Below are positions 21,477-31,346 of a stretch of 64,000 nt of DNA, piece after piece. The position numbers were made by a program, and so were the translations under genes. Under the pieces are notes generated by a model, which saw only the letters and a list, made by a program, of their open reading frames with translations, had not been told where the DNA came from and searched no databases. The first letter of the stretch is position 1; each line of letters opens with the position of its first letter. The DNA lies in assembly GCA_012798135.1 (NCBI GenBank), contig JAAZNU010000015.1, forward strand, positions 1 through 64,000, written 5' to 3'. This DNA is from Veillonellaceae bacterium. Lineage in GTDB: Bacteria; Bacillota_C; Negativicutes; UBA1444.

Positions 21477-24098
21477 CTATTTGGTTTCAGCCCAGGTAAG
21501 GCCCTGCTTGATGTCCACCGACAAGGGAACGGACAAATGCACTGCCTGTTCCATGGCATTTCTGGCGAGGTTCTTCACCATGTCCAGCTCGGCCGCAGCG
21601 ACTTCGAACACCAGTTCGTCGTGAACCTGTAGCAGCATGCGGCTACGCAGGCCTTGGGCCCGAATGGCGGCATACACATCGTTCATGGCTTTTTTGATGA
21701 TGTCGGCGGCGGTGCCCTGGACCGGCGTATTCATGGCGGTTCGCTCGGCAAACGCCCGCAGGTTGAAGTTGGAACTATTGATGTCTGGCAGATAGCGACG
21801 CCGACCGAACAGGGTGCTGACATAACCGTTCATATGCGCTTCCAGCACGGTTTGGTCGATAAATGCTTTGACCGCCGGATAGCGGGAAAAATAACCCGCA
21901 ATGTATTCAGCCGCCTCTTTACGGCTCACGCCGATTCCCTGCGACAGCCCGTAGTCGCTGATGCCGTAGACGATGCCGAAGTTCACCGCCTTGGCCCGGG
22001 AGCGCATTTCGGCCGTTACTTCACCAACCGGCACGCCGAACACTTCCGCCGCAGTGCGGGTATGGATGTCTTCGCCGGACAAGAAGGAACGAATCATCCC
22101 TTCGTCACCCGCCAGGTGCGCCAGGATGCGTAGCTCGATTTGCGAATAATCCGCCGAAACCAGCCAGTCAAAACTCTCTCCCGGCACGAACAGCGTCCGG
22201 ATTTGCCGGCCCAGTTCCGTTCTCACGGGAATGTTCTGCAGATTGGGGTCGGAGCTGGACAGGCGGCCGGTCGCGGTCACCGCCTGATTGAAATGAGTGT
22301 GGATACGGCCGGTTTCCGGTCGGATCAACGGTCGCAAGCCATCCAGATAGGTAGACTTCAGCTTGGTCAACAGCCGGTATTCCAGCAGCCTGTCCACGAC
22401 CGGATGAGCGCCGGCCAATCCTTCCAAAACTGCCACGTCGGTCGAATACCCGGTCTTCGTCTTTTTGCCGGCCGGCAAGCCCAGTTTTTCAAACAGAACC
22501 GTTCCCAGCTGTTTGGTGGAATTTACATTAAAGGATTCACCGGAGAGATCGTAGATCTCTTTCAGCAGGGTCTGGATTCGGCGGGCGATTTCGCCCTCCA
22601 TGCGGTCCAGGCCCGGCAGGTCCACCTGAATTCCCAGGACTTCCATCGCCGACAACGTTTCCACCAGCGGCAGTTCAATGTCCCGCAGCAGTTCAGTTGC
22701 GCCCATCCGGTTCAGATCGGTTTGCTGCATCATCCGCATTTCCGGCAGTTCGGCCGCCACCCGAACGGCATACTCCGGCGTTTCCGTTTTTCCGGCGTCG
22801 GCAGTCCCGGCAGCCTTGCCCAGATATTCGCTGCGCAGCCGGCCGAACCGATAGTCGGTACCGGCTGGATTCAGCAGATAGGCCGCCACCATGGTATCAT
22901 ACTGCAACGGCGCGCAGGAAAGCCCCTGGCTCTGGCAGATGTTGAAGACCGGCTTGGCGTCGTGCGTGATTTTGGCAACGGCAGGATCCTGCAACAGCGC
23001 GAGAAAAACGTCCCAGGCTGCCGTTCCCGCCGCCACATAACAGGCGTCGGACCCGGCGAGGCGGATCCCGGTTCCTATAAATTGGCAATCTGGAACGCGT
23101 CCTGCCGTAAGGGCGTAAAAATATAACTCGCCAGACTGGCGGACGGGCTCCAGCAATCGTGTCAGCTCTGCCGCCGCCGTGACCTCCCGGACTTCCGCCG
23201 GTGCAGCGTCCGGTGCCGCAGCTTCGTCATGATTGGCGAACCAGCCGGCGACTTTTCCCGGCAAAGCCCGAAATTCGAATTTCTCGGCCACCGTCCTGAT
23301 TTTCTCCAGGTCCGGCTTCACCGAGTATTGGGCGATATCCGTGGGAACTGGCGCCTGACAGTGGATCGTGGCCAGTTTCCGGGATAAATAGGCCAGATCC
23401 CGGTTGGCCAGTATCTTTTCCTTCAGTTTTTCACCCGCGACTTGATCGATGTTGGCATAGACGCCGTCGACCGATCCGAAATCGGCGATGAGTTTTTTTG
23501 CGGTTTTCTCGCCTACTCCCGGGATGCCGGGGATGTTGTCGGAGGCATCGCCCATCAGGCCTTTCATTTCAATGACCTGCACCGGCGTCAGCCCATACGA
23601 GAAAGTCAGAACCGCGGGGTCCACTTCTTCGAATTCAGAAATCCCTTTTTTTGTCAGCAGCACATGGACATGCTCATTGACCAGCTGCAGCGCGTCCCGG
23701 TCGCCGGTGACGATCAGGAACTCCTGCCGCGGCGACGCCTGGGCCGCCAGCGTCCCGATGATATCGTCGGCCTCGAACCCTTCCACTTCCAGGACGGTGA
23801 TTCCCATCGCTTCGAGCACTTCCCGCGCCATTGGAAACTGCTCGGACAGTTCCGTCGGCGTCGGTTTGCGCTGCGCCTTGTAATCAGCGTATTCCTCGTT
23901 GCGGAAGGTTTTCTTTCCCTTGTCGAAGGCTACGACCATGCCGGCCGGCTGCCAGTCGGCCAGCAGTTTGACGATCATGTTCGTGAAGCCGAACACGGCG
24001 TTGGTATACTGGCCGCTGGAAGTCGTGAGTGTCGGCAACGCGTAGAATGCCCGGTGAATCAGACTACTACCGTCGACGATAATGAATTTCGAATCCAT
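21477..24098 (-). CDS. polA: DNA polymerase I
   Basis: A repair and Okazaki-fragment polymerase (873 aa). The 5'-3' exonuclease domain occupies about residues 1-290. The middle 3'-5' exonuclease-like domain appears catalytically dead: the position expected to hold the DxE motif reads FYALTAG. The polymerase domain has DYSQIELRILAHL and QVHDELVFE. I use ATG 24098, six bases after AGGAGG; the ATG two codons earlier directly abuts that site. Confidence 0.96.
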   Translation of the reverse strand: MDSKFIIVDGSSLIHRAFYALPTLTTSSGQYTNAVFGFTNMIVKLLADWQPAGMVVAFDKGKKTFRNEEYADYKAQRKPTPTELSEQFPMAREVLEAMGITVLEVEGFEADDIIGTLAAQASPRQEFLIVTGDRDALQLVNEHVHVLLTKKGISEFEEVDPAVLTFSYGLTPVQVIEMKGLMGDASDNIPGIPGVGEKTAKKLIADFGSVDGVYANIDQVAGEKLKEKILANRDLAYLSRKLATIHCQAPVPTDIAQYSVKPDLEKIRTVAEKFEFRALPGKVAGWFANHDEAAAPDAAPAEVREVTAAAELTRLLEPVRQSGELYFYALTAGRVPDCQFIGTGIRLAGSDACYVAAGTAAWDVFLALLQDPAVAKITHDAKPVFNICQSQGLSCAPLQYDTMVAAYLLNPAGTDYRFGRLRSEYLGKAAGTADAGKTETPEYAVRVAAELPEMRMMQQTDLNRMGATELLRDIELPLVETLSAMEVLGIQVDLPGLDRMEGEIARRIQTLLKEIYDLSGESFNVNSTKQLGTVLFEKLGLPAGKKTKTGYSTDVAVLEGLAGAHPVVDRLLEYRLLTKLKSTYLDGLRPLIRPETGRIHTHFNQAVTATGRLSSSDPNLQNIPVRTELGRQIRTLFVPGESFDWLVSADYSQIELRILAHLAGDEGMIRSFLSGEDIHTRTAAEVFGVPVGEVTAEMRSRAKAVNFGIVYGISDYGLSQGIGVSRKEAAEYIAGYFSRYPAVKAFIDQTVLEAHMNGYVSTLFGRRRYLPDINSSNFNLRAFAERTAMNTPVQGTAADIIKKAMNDVYAAIRAQGLRSRMLLQVHDELVFEVAAAELDMVKNLARNAMEQAVHLSVPLSVDIKQGLTWAETK

Positions 24099-24155
24099 GG
24101 GCATCCTCCTGTGACTTTTGGCTTGCGAACGAGAATTTGTGGGGACGGAACCCGT

Positions 24156-26141
24156 CTATTTCAGCAACGGCAGAGCCCGTGCCACGACATTTTCCGGTGT
24201 GAAGCCGAAATTGGTCATCACGGTCGGGCCGGGGCCGGAAGCGCCGAAATGGTCGATGCCCAGCGAAGCGCCCTTGCTGCCGGTGTATTTGCTCCAACCC
24301 ATCGTGATCCCGGCCTCTACCGACAGCACCGGTACTCCGGGCGGCAAAACAGCCTGCCGATACGCTTCGCTCTGTTCGTCGAACAGTTCCCACGACGGCA
24401 TGGAAACCACCCGCACCCGATAGCCTTTCTGCTCCAGCAGGATCGCCGCCTTGATGCTGATTTCCACTTCGGACCCGCTGGCCAACAGAATGATCTGCGG
24501 CTTTTTCTGCTCCGCTTCCTGCACGATGTAGGCGCCGTACGGAACGCCGTCCGCCGCTGCATACTCGGATTCCTCCATGGTGGTCAACTTCTGGCGGGTC
24601 AGGACCAATGCCACCGGTTTCTTTCGCTCGATGGCCAGTTTCCAGGCCGCTCTGGTTTCATTGGCTTCCGCCGGCCGCAGCACGGTCAGGCCGGGAATCG
24701 ACCGCAGGCTGGCCAGCTGCTCGATCGGTTGATGGGTGGGACCATCTTCGCCGACGCCGATGCTGTCATGGGTGAAGACGAAAATGGAGTGCGTCTGCAT
24801 CAATGCCGCCAGCCGCAGGGCCGGCCGCAGATAATCGGCGAACACGAAGAACGTTGCGCCGTAGGGAATCACGCCGCCATGCAGGGCCATCCCATTGACC
24901 ATGGCGCCCATGGCATGTTCACGGATCCCGAAATGCAGGTTGCGGCCGGCGGGATTGGCCGCGCTGAAGTCGCCCAACCCGTCGAGATATGATTTGTTGG
25001 AAGGCGCCAGGTCGGCGGAGCCGCCGATCAAAGACGGCAACAGCCCGGCGAGCTGGTTCATCACCTTGCCGGACGCTTCCCGGGTCGCCATGCCGCCGGC
25101 CGGAAACTCCGCAATCTTCTCCCGCCATCCCGTCGGCAAGACTCCGGCCATCGCATTGTGAAAAGCCAGCGCCTCCGCCGGATATTGTTTCTGATACTCG
25201 GCGAACAGATTATTCCACTGGTCTTCGCCGTTCTTTCCCTTCTCCACGGCCTGCTGGCAATGGGCGGCGGCTTCCGCCGGCACATGGAATCGCTTGTCGG
25301 GCGGCCAGGCCAAGGCTTCACGGGTGGCGGCGGCCGCGTCCGGGCCCAGTGGTTCGCCATGGGCGGCGGCGGTTCCCTGTTTCGGGCTGCCGAAGCCGAT
25401 CTGGGTCCGCACCGCGATCAGCGACGGACGGTCCTTGTCTTCCTTGGCCAACCGAATTGCTTCCTCGATCAGGTTGAGATCATTGCCGTCCGGTACCGTC
25501 AGCACCTGCCAGCCATAGGCCTGGAAACGCAGGCGGACGTTTTCGGTAAAGGCGATGTCCGTGCTGCCTTCGATCGAAATATGATTATCATCATACAAAT
25601 AGATCAGTTTGCCCAGCCCCAGCGTTGCCGCCAGCGAAGCGGCCTCGGCGCAGACGCCCTCCATCAGGTCGCCGTCGGAAACCAGCGCATAGGTATAGTG
25701 GTCGACAATCGGCAGGCCCGGCTTGTTATACACCGCCGCCAGATGTTTTTCCACGGCGGCCATGCCCACGCCCATGGCGAAGCCCTGACCCAGCGGGCCG
25801 GTAGTTGCTTCCACACCCGGCGTCATTCCGTGTTCCGGATGCCCTGGCGTCCGCGATTCCCATTGCCGGAACTTCTTCAGCTCCGACAGCGGCAGATCAT
25901 ACCCGAATACGTGCAACAGGGCATACAGAAGGGCGGAACCGTGGCCCGCGGAAAGAACGAAGCGGTCCCGGTCGACCCATTGGGGATTCGCTGGATTATG
26001 CTTCAGGAAACGATCCCACAGCACGTACGCCATCGGCGCCGCTCCCAAAGGCAACCCCGGATGGCCCGACTTGGCCTGCTCCACGGCGTCTACCGCCAGG
26101 AACCTCAGTGTATTGACGCAACTCTGATCGGTCTGATTCAT
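24156..26141 (-). CDS. tkt: transketolase
   Basis: A thiamine-diphosphate enzyme of the non-oxidative pentose phosphate pathway (661 aa). [17 protein letters not shown] near residue 26, the ThDP motif SDGDLMEG and the C-terminal transketolase domain are intact in a single full-length polypeptide. An A/G-rich site (AAAGG) precedes ATG 26141. It stands 65 bases after metF and appears to be in a separate unit from polA. Confidence 0.96.
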   Translation of the reverse strand: MNQTDQSCVNTLRFLAVDAVEQAKSGHPGLPLGAAPMAYVLWDRFLKHNPANPQWVDRDRFVLSAGHGSALLYALLHVFGYDLPLSELKKFRQWESRTPGHPEHGMTPGVEATTGPLGQGFAMGVGMAAVEKHLAAVYNKPGLPIVDHYTYALVSDGDLMEGVCAEAASLAATLGLGKLIYLYDDNHISIEGSTDIAFTENVRLRFQAYGWQVLTVPDGNDLNLIEEAIRLAKEDKDRPSLIAVRTQIGFGSPKQGTAAAHGEPLGPDAAAATREALAWPPDKRFHVPAEAAAHCQQAVEKGKNGEDQWNNLFAEYQKQYPAEALAFHNAMAGVLPTGWREKIAEFPAGGMATREASGKVMNQLAGLLPSLIGGSADLAPSNKSYLDGLGDFSAANPAGRNLHFGIREHAMGAMVNGMALHGGVIPYGATFFVFADYLRPALRLAALMQTHSIFVFTHDSIGVGEDGPTHQPIEQLASLRSIPGLTVLRPAEANETRAAWKLAIERKKPVALVLTRQKLTTMEESEYAAADGVPYGAYIVQEAEQKKPQIILLASGSEVEISIKAAILLEQKGYRVRVVSMPSWELFDEQSEAYRQAVLPPGVPVLSVEAGITMGWSKYTGSKGASLGIDHFGASGPGPTVMTNFGFTPENVVARALPLLK

Positions 26142-26206
26142 TTGTACCCCAACCTTTCTTCACGATTTCATTGGAGGCGGCGACTCGCCGCAAATTGCCC
26201 CGCCGG

Positions 26207-27070
26207 TCAGCGCAGGCCGGTTTCGTGCAAAATCCGGGCAGTTTGTCTGGGCTTGTTCATCGTATATAAATGGATGCCGTCGACACCATGTTCCACCAGG
26301 TCCACGATCTGAGCGCAGGCGTAATCAATGCCGGCTTTTTCCATATCCGCCGGAGAATTCCCGTAACGGTTCAGCAGGTCCGTCAGCTTATTTGGAATGG
26401 AGGCGCCGCATAGTTCGGTCATCCGGCGAATCTGCGCCGCGTTCAGGACCGGCATCACGCCGACCGTCACCGGACAGTGGATGCCGATCTTCGCCAGCTG
26501 ATCGAGCATGTCATAGAACAGACGATTGTCAAAGAACAACTGCGTGATCAAAAAATCGGCGCCGGCCGTCACTTTTTGTTTCAGCCGTTCCCGATCCTGG
26601 GCCAGGCTGGGACATTTCGGGTGGCCTTCCGGATAGGCGGCGGCCGCGATGCAGAAATTGTGGCGCTCCCGGATATGAGCGATCAGGTCTTTGGCGTACT
26701 CGTGATATTCCTCGCCATGGCCGCAGGGAATCTCCGGCGGCAGGTCGCCGCGCAACGCCAGTACATTTTCGATGTTCTCCCGTTGCAGCTGTTCCAACAC
26801 CTCGTCAGTGGTCCGGCGATCTGCGCCGACACAGGTCAGATGGGCCAGCGTTTCCACGCCGTAATCGTTTTTGACCTTGGAGGCGATCTGGACGGATCGG
26901 GCGCAGGAGCTTCCCCCCGCGCCATAAGTCACGCTGATGTAGTCCGGACGCAGTTCGCTGAGCGCCGCCAGCGTATCAAAAATCGTCTCGACGGGATAGT
27001 CGTGTTTGGGCGGGAAGATTTCGCAGGACACCACTGGTTTTCGGGACTGGAAAAGCTCGCAAATACGCAT
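26207..27070 (-). CDS. metF: methylenetetrahydrofolate reductase (MetF)
   Basis: Flavoprotein reducing 5,10-methylene-THF to 5-methyl-THF, used for methionine synthesis and, in acetogens, the methyl branch of CO2 fixation. It has 287 residues and is complete, with SCEIFPP, SVTYGAGG and LALRGDLP. The start is ATG 27070, after AAAGGA at eight bases; upstream in-frame codons are in the terminator region of the next gene. No MetV-type partner is adjacent, so this looks like the biosynthetic form. Confidence 0.93.
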   Translation of the reverse strand: MRICELFQSRKPVVSCEIFPPKHDYPVETIFDTLAALSELRPDYISVTYGAGGSSCARSVQIASKVKNDYGVETLAHLTCVGADRRTTDEVLEQLQRENIENVLALRGDLPPEIPCGHGEEYHEYAKDLIAHIRERHNFCIAAAAYPEGHPKCPSLAQDRERLKQKVTAGADFLITQLFFDNRLFYDMLDQLAKIGIHCPVTVGVMPVLNAAQIRRMTELCGASIPNKLTDLLNRYGNSPADMEKAGIDYACAQIVDLVEHGVDGIHLYTMNKPRQTARILHETGLR

Positions 27071-27094
27071 GAAAAACGTCCTTTCATCGATCTG

Positions 27095-27140
27095 AAAAAA
27101 GTTGAAAAGGCAGCCACCGTCGCAAAGCAACGGCGGCTGC
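27095..27140 (-). terminator. intrinsic terminator after the first HD-GYP gene
   Basis: On the minus strand GCAGCCGCCGT pairs with ACGGTGGCTGC (27140-27110), followed by the T-rich CTTTTCAACTTTTTT, 33 bases after the HD-GYP stop and just ahead of metF. Confidence 0.85.
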
Positions 27141-27172
27141 AAACTTGCATGTCGATAATAAATTGTAACAAA

Positions 27173-28246
27173 TCAGGCGCTGATTAGTCCATAGATCGTG
27201 ATGTCCCGTTTTTGTTCCAGATTGATAAATTGTCCGTCCGTCGTTTTCACCAGCGGCAGCCCGGCCGGGAAGGCCCCGGGATGGACGATTTCCGCCTGAC
27301 GGCCATCGCTGAGCATCACGATGTTGCCAGTCATGAAATCCTTCACATGGTACAGAAACTTACTGCACACCACCGGATCCAATACATTGAACATCTGCCG
27401 GAACAGCGCCTCAACGACATGGTAGGGAGTCGTCCGGCGCCGGTAGACCCGATCCGAAGTCATGGCGTCATAAACATCGGCCACCGAGATGATCCGGGCA
27501 AACTCGTGAATGTTGCTGCCCCGCAGATGCAACGGATAACCGCTGCCATCCATCCGTTCGTGATGCTGCAGAACCGACCACATGATCACCAACGGCGTTC
27601 GGGGCACCTCTTTCAACAAATAATAGCCCTGGATGGTGTGGCGTTTCATGATGTCCATTTCTTCGGCCGACAATTTTCCCGGTTTGTTCAGGATCTCCGG
27701 CGGTACCTGGCTTTTGCCGATGTCATGCATCAGGCCGGCGAAAATCAGATCCCGCAGGTTTTGTCCCTTCAGGCCCATCCATTTGCCAATCACTCCCGAT
27801 AAGACCGCGACATTCACGGAATGTTCGAAAGTGTAGTCGTCCGTATGGCGGATCATCAGCAGATGGTTCATGACCCCCGGCGCATCCACCAGCGGATCGA
27901 TCTTTTCATTCGCCAGTTCCTGCATGCGGGCCACCGGAACTTCCCGGAACAGACTGATTGACTTGAATGCGGTCTTGACCAGATCCACCGTGTCCTTATA
28001 ATAGGCGTTGAATGCCTCCCGGTCGAACGACCAGGGCGTTTCCGGCGCAGTTTCAGGTCTGCTTTGCGGGAGGAGAACCGACACCCGATCCACCCCCCAC
28101 TGTTGCAGGAGGCGAATCCGATTATCCGTCAGAACGGTCCCCGCGCCCAAAATGGCTTTGCCGTCCTCGGAAGTCATGAGCTCCGCTACAATCATCCCTG
28201 CCTGCAGCTCGCTCACGCTATATTTTTCAACCTGTCTGTTCAGCAC
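27173..28246 (-). CDS. HD-GYP domain phosphodiesterase (copy 1)
   Basis: A putative cyclic-di-GMP phosphodiesterase (357 aa). An N-terminal approximately 60-residue region, conserved in this architecture (LQAGMIVAELMTSEDGKAIL), precedes the HD-GYP domain (about 130-290) with HSVNVAVLSG, MHDIGK and HHERMDGSGYP, so all catalytic residues are present. No transmembrane segment. The start is GTG 28246, 11 bases after GGAGG, a long spacing. It lies 34 bases downstream of a paralogue with the same domain order. Confidence 0.92.
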   Translation of the reverse strand: MLNRQVEKYSVSELQAGMIVAELMTSEDGKAILGAGTVLTDNRIRLLQQWGVDRVSVLLPQSRPETAPETPWSFDREAFNAYYKDTVDLVKTAFKSISLFREVPVARMQELANEKIDPLVDAPGVMNHLLMIRHTDDYTFEHSVNVAVLSGVIGKWMGLKGQNLRDLIFAGLMHDIGKSQVPPEILNKPGKLSAEEMDIMKRHTIQGYYLLKEVPRTPLVIMWSVLQHHERMDGSGYPLHLRGSNIHEFARIISVADVYDAMTSDRVYRRRTTPYHVVEALFRQMFNVLDPVVCSKFLYHVKDFMTGNIVMLSDGRQAEIVHPGAFPAGLPLVKTTDGQFINLEQKRDITIYGLISA

Positions 28247-28280
28247 TTACCGCGATTCCTCCATGAAGCAACCTTTTCCG

Positions 28281-29420
28281 TTACGAGTGAAGCATTCTGC
28301 AAATAGACAGGTTTCGGTTCTTGTCCAGGTCCACAAAATCCCCTTCGCGCGTCCGCACCATCGGCCGGGTGCTGTCAAAGCGGTTGAGGAAAATCACTTC
28401 GCCCTGCTGGCCGTTGCTAAGTTCCACAACGTCTCCCACAAAGCGTTGACTCAACTTGTCGATAAATATCGTACAGATCTGGGTGTCCAGTTTGCTGACC
28501 ATCTCGCGCCGCAAGGTTTCGACCGCTTCGTAGGGAGTCGCCCGCCGGCGATAACTCCGCACCGAAGTCATGGCGTCGAAAACATCCGCCACCGCGATAA
28601 TCTTGGCATACGGATGGATCTTGTCCTCCCGGACGGAAAGCGGATAGCCGCTGCCGTCGTCGCGTTCGTGGTGCTGCAGGGCGCACAGCAGAATACTGCG
28701 CGGCAGTTCCGTATTCTGCTTCAAAAACTTGTAGCCGCGAATCGAATGAAACCGGACCAGATTCATTTCCTCTTCCGTCAGCAGGTCCGGTTTGTTCAGG
28801 ACCTTTAACGGAATCAAGGTTTTGCCGATATCGTGAAGCATGGCCCCCAAAATCAGCTCCTCGATCTCGCGATATGGACGACCGGCCCAAAGCCCCAAAC
28901 AGCCGGCAATAATGCCCACATCCACCGAATGATGGTAAAGATAATCCTCCGAATGCGGCGCCATTTGCAGGTTGTCCATCACCGTCGGGTCTTCGATCAA
29001 CGGCAACACACATTCTGTGACCATCTGGCGGATGTCATCCACTTCAAAGCCGTCGCGGACAAACCGCGCCCGGCCCAAGTTTTTCTTGAAAATCTGCACC
29101 GCCGTCTGATAATAGGCCATAAATCCCGGTGGAACGTCCACGGTCGCTGTCGCCGTAGCTGCCGGACTGGCACTCGCTTCTTCGGCCGGCCGTTCGGATT
29201 CCGTCGTTTGGATTGCCGGCGGCGGCGGGGCGTCAGAGACCTCTTCCCGGATGTCCACGTAGCGAAATCCCCACGCCTGCAGAGTCTGTATCACCCGCAA
29301 CGTCAAAACGGCGCCTTCATTCAAAAAATTGTTGCCGTCCTGCGTCACCAGCATCTTCCCAAGAATCATGCCGGGAATCACGTCATCAATCGGCATACGT
29401 TGATATACGTAGGTTGACAA
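28281..29420 (-). CDS. HD-GYP domain phosphodiesterase (copy 2)
   Basis: A paralogue of the following gene (379 aa) with the same layout: an N-terminal domain (VIPGMILGKMLVTQDGNNFL), then an Ala/Pro/Glu-rich linker at about 75-105, then HD-GYP with HSVDVGIIAG, LHDIGK and HHERDDGSGYP. Soluble and likely active. The start is TTG 29420, 11 bases after AGGAGG; no better start is visible. The pair probably arose by tandem duplication. Confidence 0.92.
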   Translation of the reverse strand: MSTYVYQRMPIDDVIPGMILGKMLVTQDGNNFLNEGAVLTLRVIQTLQAWGFRYVDIREEVSDAPPPPAIQTTESERPAEEASASPAATATATVDVPPGFMAYYQTAVQIFKKNLGRARFVRDGFEVDDIRQMVTECVLPLIEDPTVMDNLQMAPHSEDYLYHHSVDVGIIAGCLGLWAGRPYREIEELILGAMLHDIGKTLIPLKVLNKPDLLTEEEMNLVRFHSIRGYKFLKQNTELPRSILLCALQHHERDDGSGYPLSVREDKIHPYAKIIAVADVFDAMTSVRSYRRRATPYEAVETLRREMVSKLDTQICTIFIDKLSQRFVGDVVELSNGQQGEVIFLNRFDSTRPMVRTREGDFVDLDKNRNLSICRMLHS

Positions 29421-29442
29421 ACGGAATCCCGCCTCCTAGCTG

Positions 29443-30306
29443 CTACCGTTTTTTGCGTTCCGGTAAAATGACGGAGTCAAACACGAAGCCGCCCAAAGCA
29501 TTGGCGTCCATTAATTGTTCCGTGGTCAGTCGGGCCGTAATCACCCGGCTATATGGCACATCTACGAAATCGAACACGATGGTGGAGTCGAACACATCCC
29601 GGACAAACGCGACCATGGTCCGTTTGGTGGCACGATTGAACAGGACCAGCAAGCCTCCTTTTTTTATCAAGGAAGGCTTATTGCCGATAACCCAGCCTTT
29701 TTCAGCGGCGTCTTCCGACCATTTGATTTCCGGACCTTGCCAGTTGAAACCGGGTTTAGGGGCGATTTTGTCAAATTCCAGCGCCGGCCAGGCCGATCCG
29801 GTAGAACCCCGAATGTTTTTATAATCCGCCATTGGGCTGACCTGTTTAGCTCCCGGGGCTCGTATCGGCAAAATACAGCCCTGAAAATGGATTGTCGCGG
29901 CGATTTCCGTGAACTTGATCCAGTACCGGGCCGGTTTGCCGTCGCCGCCCATGACCGTCTCAAAAATCAGACCCTTGTCGGTAACCTCCCGGGCGACACC
30001 GACCCAAACCAACCCATCGTGATACCCAAGAATAATCGAACCATTCATAGCCTCGGCCGGTTTGTATTTTACCACCCAGCCTTCCCGCTGCGCCCGCGAC
30101 AGCCAGTCCTGGGCATCATCAACAAACCAGTTCACACCAGGAGCTGGCGCGATTTTGTCGAATTCCCGCAGCGCATAGGTGCCAAACCAGCCATCGGCGT
30201 AAAAGTTTTTATATCGTTCTTCCGGCGGTGTTGCAGCCAAGGCTGTCGAGCAAAGGCCCATCAACAAGAATAGACATAGGGCGACAATGAATCCTCTGTC
30301 TCTCAT
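29443..30306 (-). CDS. secreted protein with two degenerate CHAP-like repeats
   Basis: A 287-residue exported protein (signal peptide 1-24, ending TALA). It contains two copies of an approximately 110-residue module, each with the phrase EFDKIAPxPGxNW (about residues 48-60 and 178-190), a later W...A...GW, and a glycine strand. This resembles CHAP amidase domains, but the catalytic Cys before the first motif reads G or S and the GHVA His motif reads WVGVA or MVAFV. It is therefore probably a non-catalytic, wall-binding relative. The CHAP link is my reading of the pattern, not a search result. Confidence 0.7.
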   Translation of the reverse strand: MRDRGFIVALCLFLLMGLCSTALAATPPEERYKNFYADGWFGTYALREFDKIAPAPGVNWFVDDAQDWLSRAQREGWVVKYKPAEAMNGSIILGYHDGLVWVGVAREVTDKGLIFETVMGGDGKPARYWIKFTEIAATIHFQGCILPIRAPGAKQVSPMADYKNIRGSTGSAWPALEFDKIAPKPGFNWQGPEIKWSEDAAEKGWVIGNKPSLIKKGGLLVLFNRATKRTMVAFVRDVFDSTIVFDFVDVPYSRVITARLTTEQLMDANALGGFVFDSVILPERKKR

Positions 30307-30327
30307 TTCGCTGCGCCCCCTCCCAAC

Positions 30328-30346
30328 GTGATTTTGGCAAAATCAC
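30328..30346. promoter_or_regulatory. operator-like palindrome
   Basis: A perfect inverted repeat GTGATTTT-GGC-AAAATCAC lies about 20 bases before the start codon of the secreted protein gene and just ahead of its ribosome binding site. It could be a repressor site or an RNA hairpin near the ribosome binding site. Confidence 0.5.
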
Positions 30347-30471
30347 ATTCATTTCTATTCGGCTTACCTGCAATATTTTCCTGCTTTTTATCAGAATAAA
30401 GCCACAAAATTATTCGAGTTTCCCGTTCAGGAAGCGCAAAGACGAAGTCAGCAGGCGGCGTCCGACGGATG

Positions 30472-30496
30472 AAAAAAGAAGAGCCGTCCTGGCTCT
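30472..30496 (-). terminator. intrinsic terminator after the 78-aa protein gene
   Basis: On the minus strand AGAGCC-AGGAC-GGCTCT is followed by TCTTTTTTC. The stem overlaps the TAG stop codon of the small gene. Confidence 0.85.
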
Positions 30497-30731
30497 AAAT
30501 TTTGCAGTCAATTTTATGTTCAGTGTGCGTAATTTTTTCCAGGAGCTTTTCCGCTTCTTGCCGCTTGTCCGGCCGCTTGTTCGGTTCCTGTCGCTCCTGT
30601 TTCTTCGCCGGTTCACGCTGATCATAGGCTTGTTGGTCCTGCTGATGCTCCTCCCATGTTCCGCTGCGTCGAACCACCAACGGCAGCCGGCTCCGTTCAA
30701 TCGGCGGTACCAGAAATGTTTCATCGGCCAC
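30495..30731 (-). CDS. small, highly charged hypothetical protein, 78 aa
   Basis: Not recognised. The sequence is dominated by Lys, Arg, Glu and Gln after an initial VPPIERSRLPLVVRR, and is probably disordered or helical, with no membrane segment. It is believable as a gene because AGGAGG lies eight bases before GTG 30731 and a strong terminator starts at its stop codon. The opposite-strand frame over the same bases lacks such signals. Confidence 0.65.
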   Translation of the reverse strand: MADETFLVPPIERSRLPLVVRRSGTWEEHQQDQQAYDQREPAKKQERQEPNKRPDKRQEAEKLLEKITHTEHKIDCKI

Positions 30732-30907
30732 GGTGCCCACCTCCTCTGATATTGAGCGCCATCACCAATATTATCGGAATAATGTAAAAATAATTAAATA
30801 GTCATTCGTCAAATCGCCGACAAAATATCATTTCATAACCCTGTATGCAAGCAAGGTCGTGCGTTTGCAGCAAAGTGACCTGAACTCCAGCCGGCGATCG
30901 TGTTTTT

Positions 30908-30936
30908 TTGTAAAACCCGCAAACTTGCGATACAAT
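30908..30936 (+). promoter_or_regulatory. promoter for the 112-aa protein gene
   Basis: -35 TTGTAA (30908-30913), a 17-base spacer and -10 TACAAT (30931-30936), about 34 bases before the start codon at 30970. Confidence 0.65.
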
Positions 30937-30969
30937 GAGAGAAACAGCCGGGAGAGGAGTGCATCAGCC

Positions 30970-31308
30970 ATGGAAGAATTGCCGCAAGAGATTCGGGATT
31001 TTTTTGCCGTCCTGGGATTTGAGGAAATCCCAATCGAGGACGGTCTCACCGCCCTGTCGTTCGAAGAAAGCCCGGAGGGGGAATATGTCCTGGTCACGGA
31101 TGAAGATGGTGTCCTGCCGCAATCTCTGGACAATCCACTCCTACTCGCCTGCTATTCCGCCGAGGGTGCGTTCCAGTGGAGCACCGGCTTCAAAAACGCC
31201 GACCAGTTCCGGGACATCTGGGCACCGGGCCAAACCTACGCGAAAAAAATGCAGGCGGCGGCACACCATCGGGAAGAGTTGACGAGTTCTTCCCCATCGA
31301 AAAAATAA
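30970..31308 (+). CDS. conserved hypothetical protein, 112 aa
   Basis: An acidic soluble protein (MEELPQEIRDFFAVLGFEE...). I do not recognise the family. The region LVTDEDGVLPQSLDNPLLLACYS and a later FQWSTGFKN suggest a small compact alpha/beta fold. The ATG at 30970 follows AGGAG by ten bases. It is the first plus-strand gene of the window and probably forms a two-gene unit with the membrane protein downstream. Confidence 0.75.
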   Translation: MEELPQEIRDFFAVLGFEEIPIEDGLTALSFEESPEGEYVLVTDEDGVLPQSLDNPLLLACYSAEGAFQWSTGFKNADQFRDIWAPGQTYAKKMQAAAHHREELTSSSPSKK

Positions 31309-31346
31309 ACGAATCGCTGCCAAAAACTGTACAGGAGGTCCTCGCC

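Noticed and set aside
30516..30749. Plus-strand hydrophobic frame of 77 codons
   Set aside because: It lies opposite the 78-residue charged protein gene, which has the ribosome binding site and terminator; this frame has neither.
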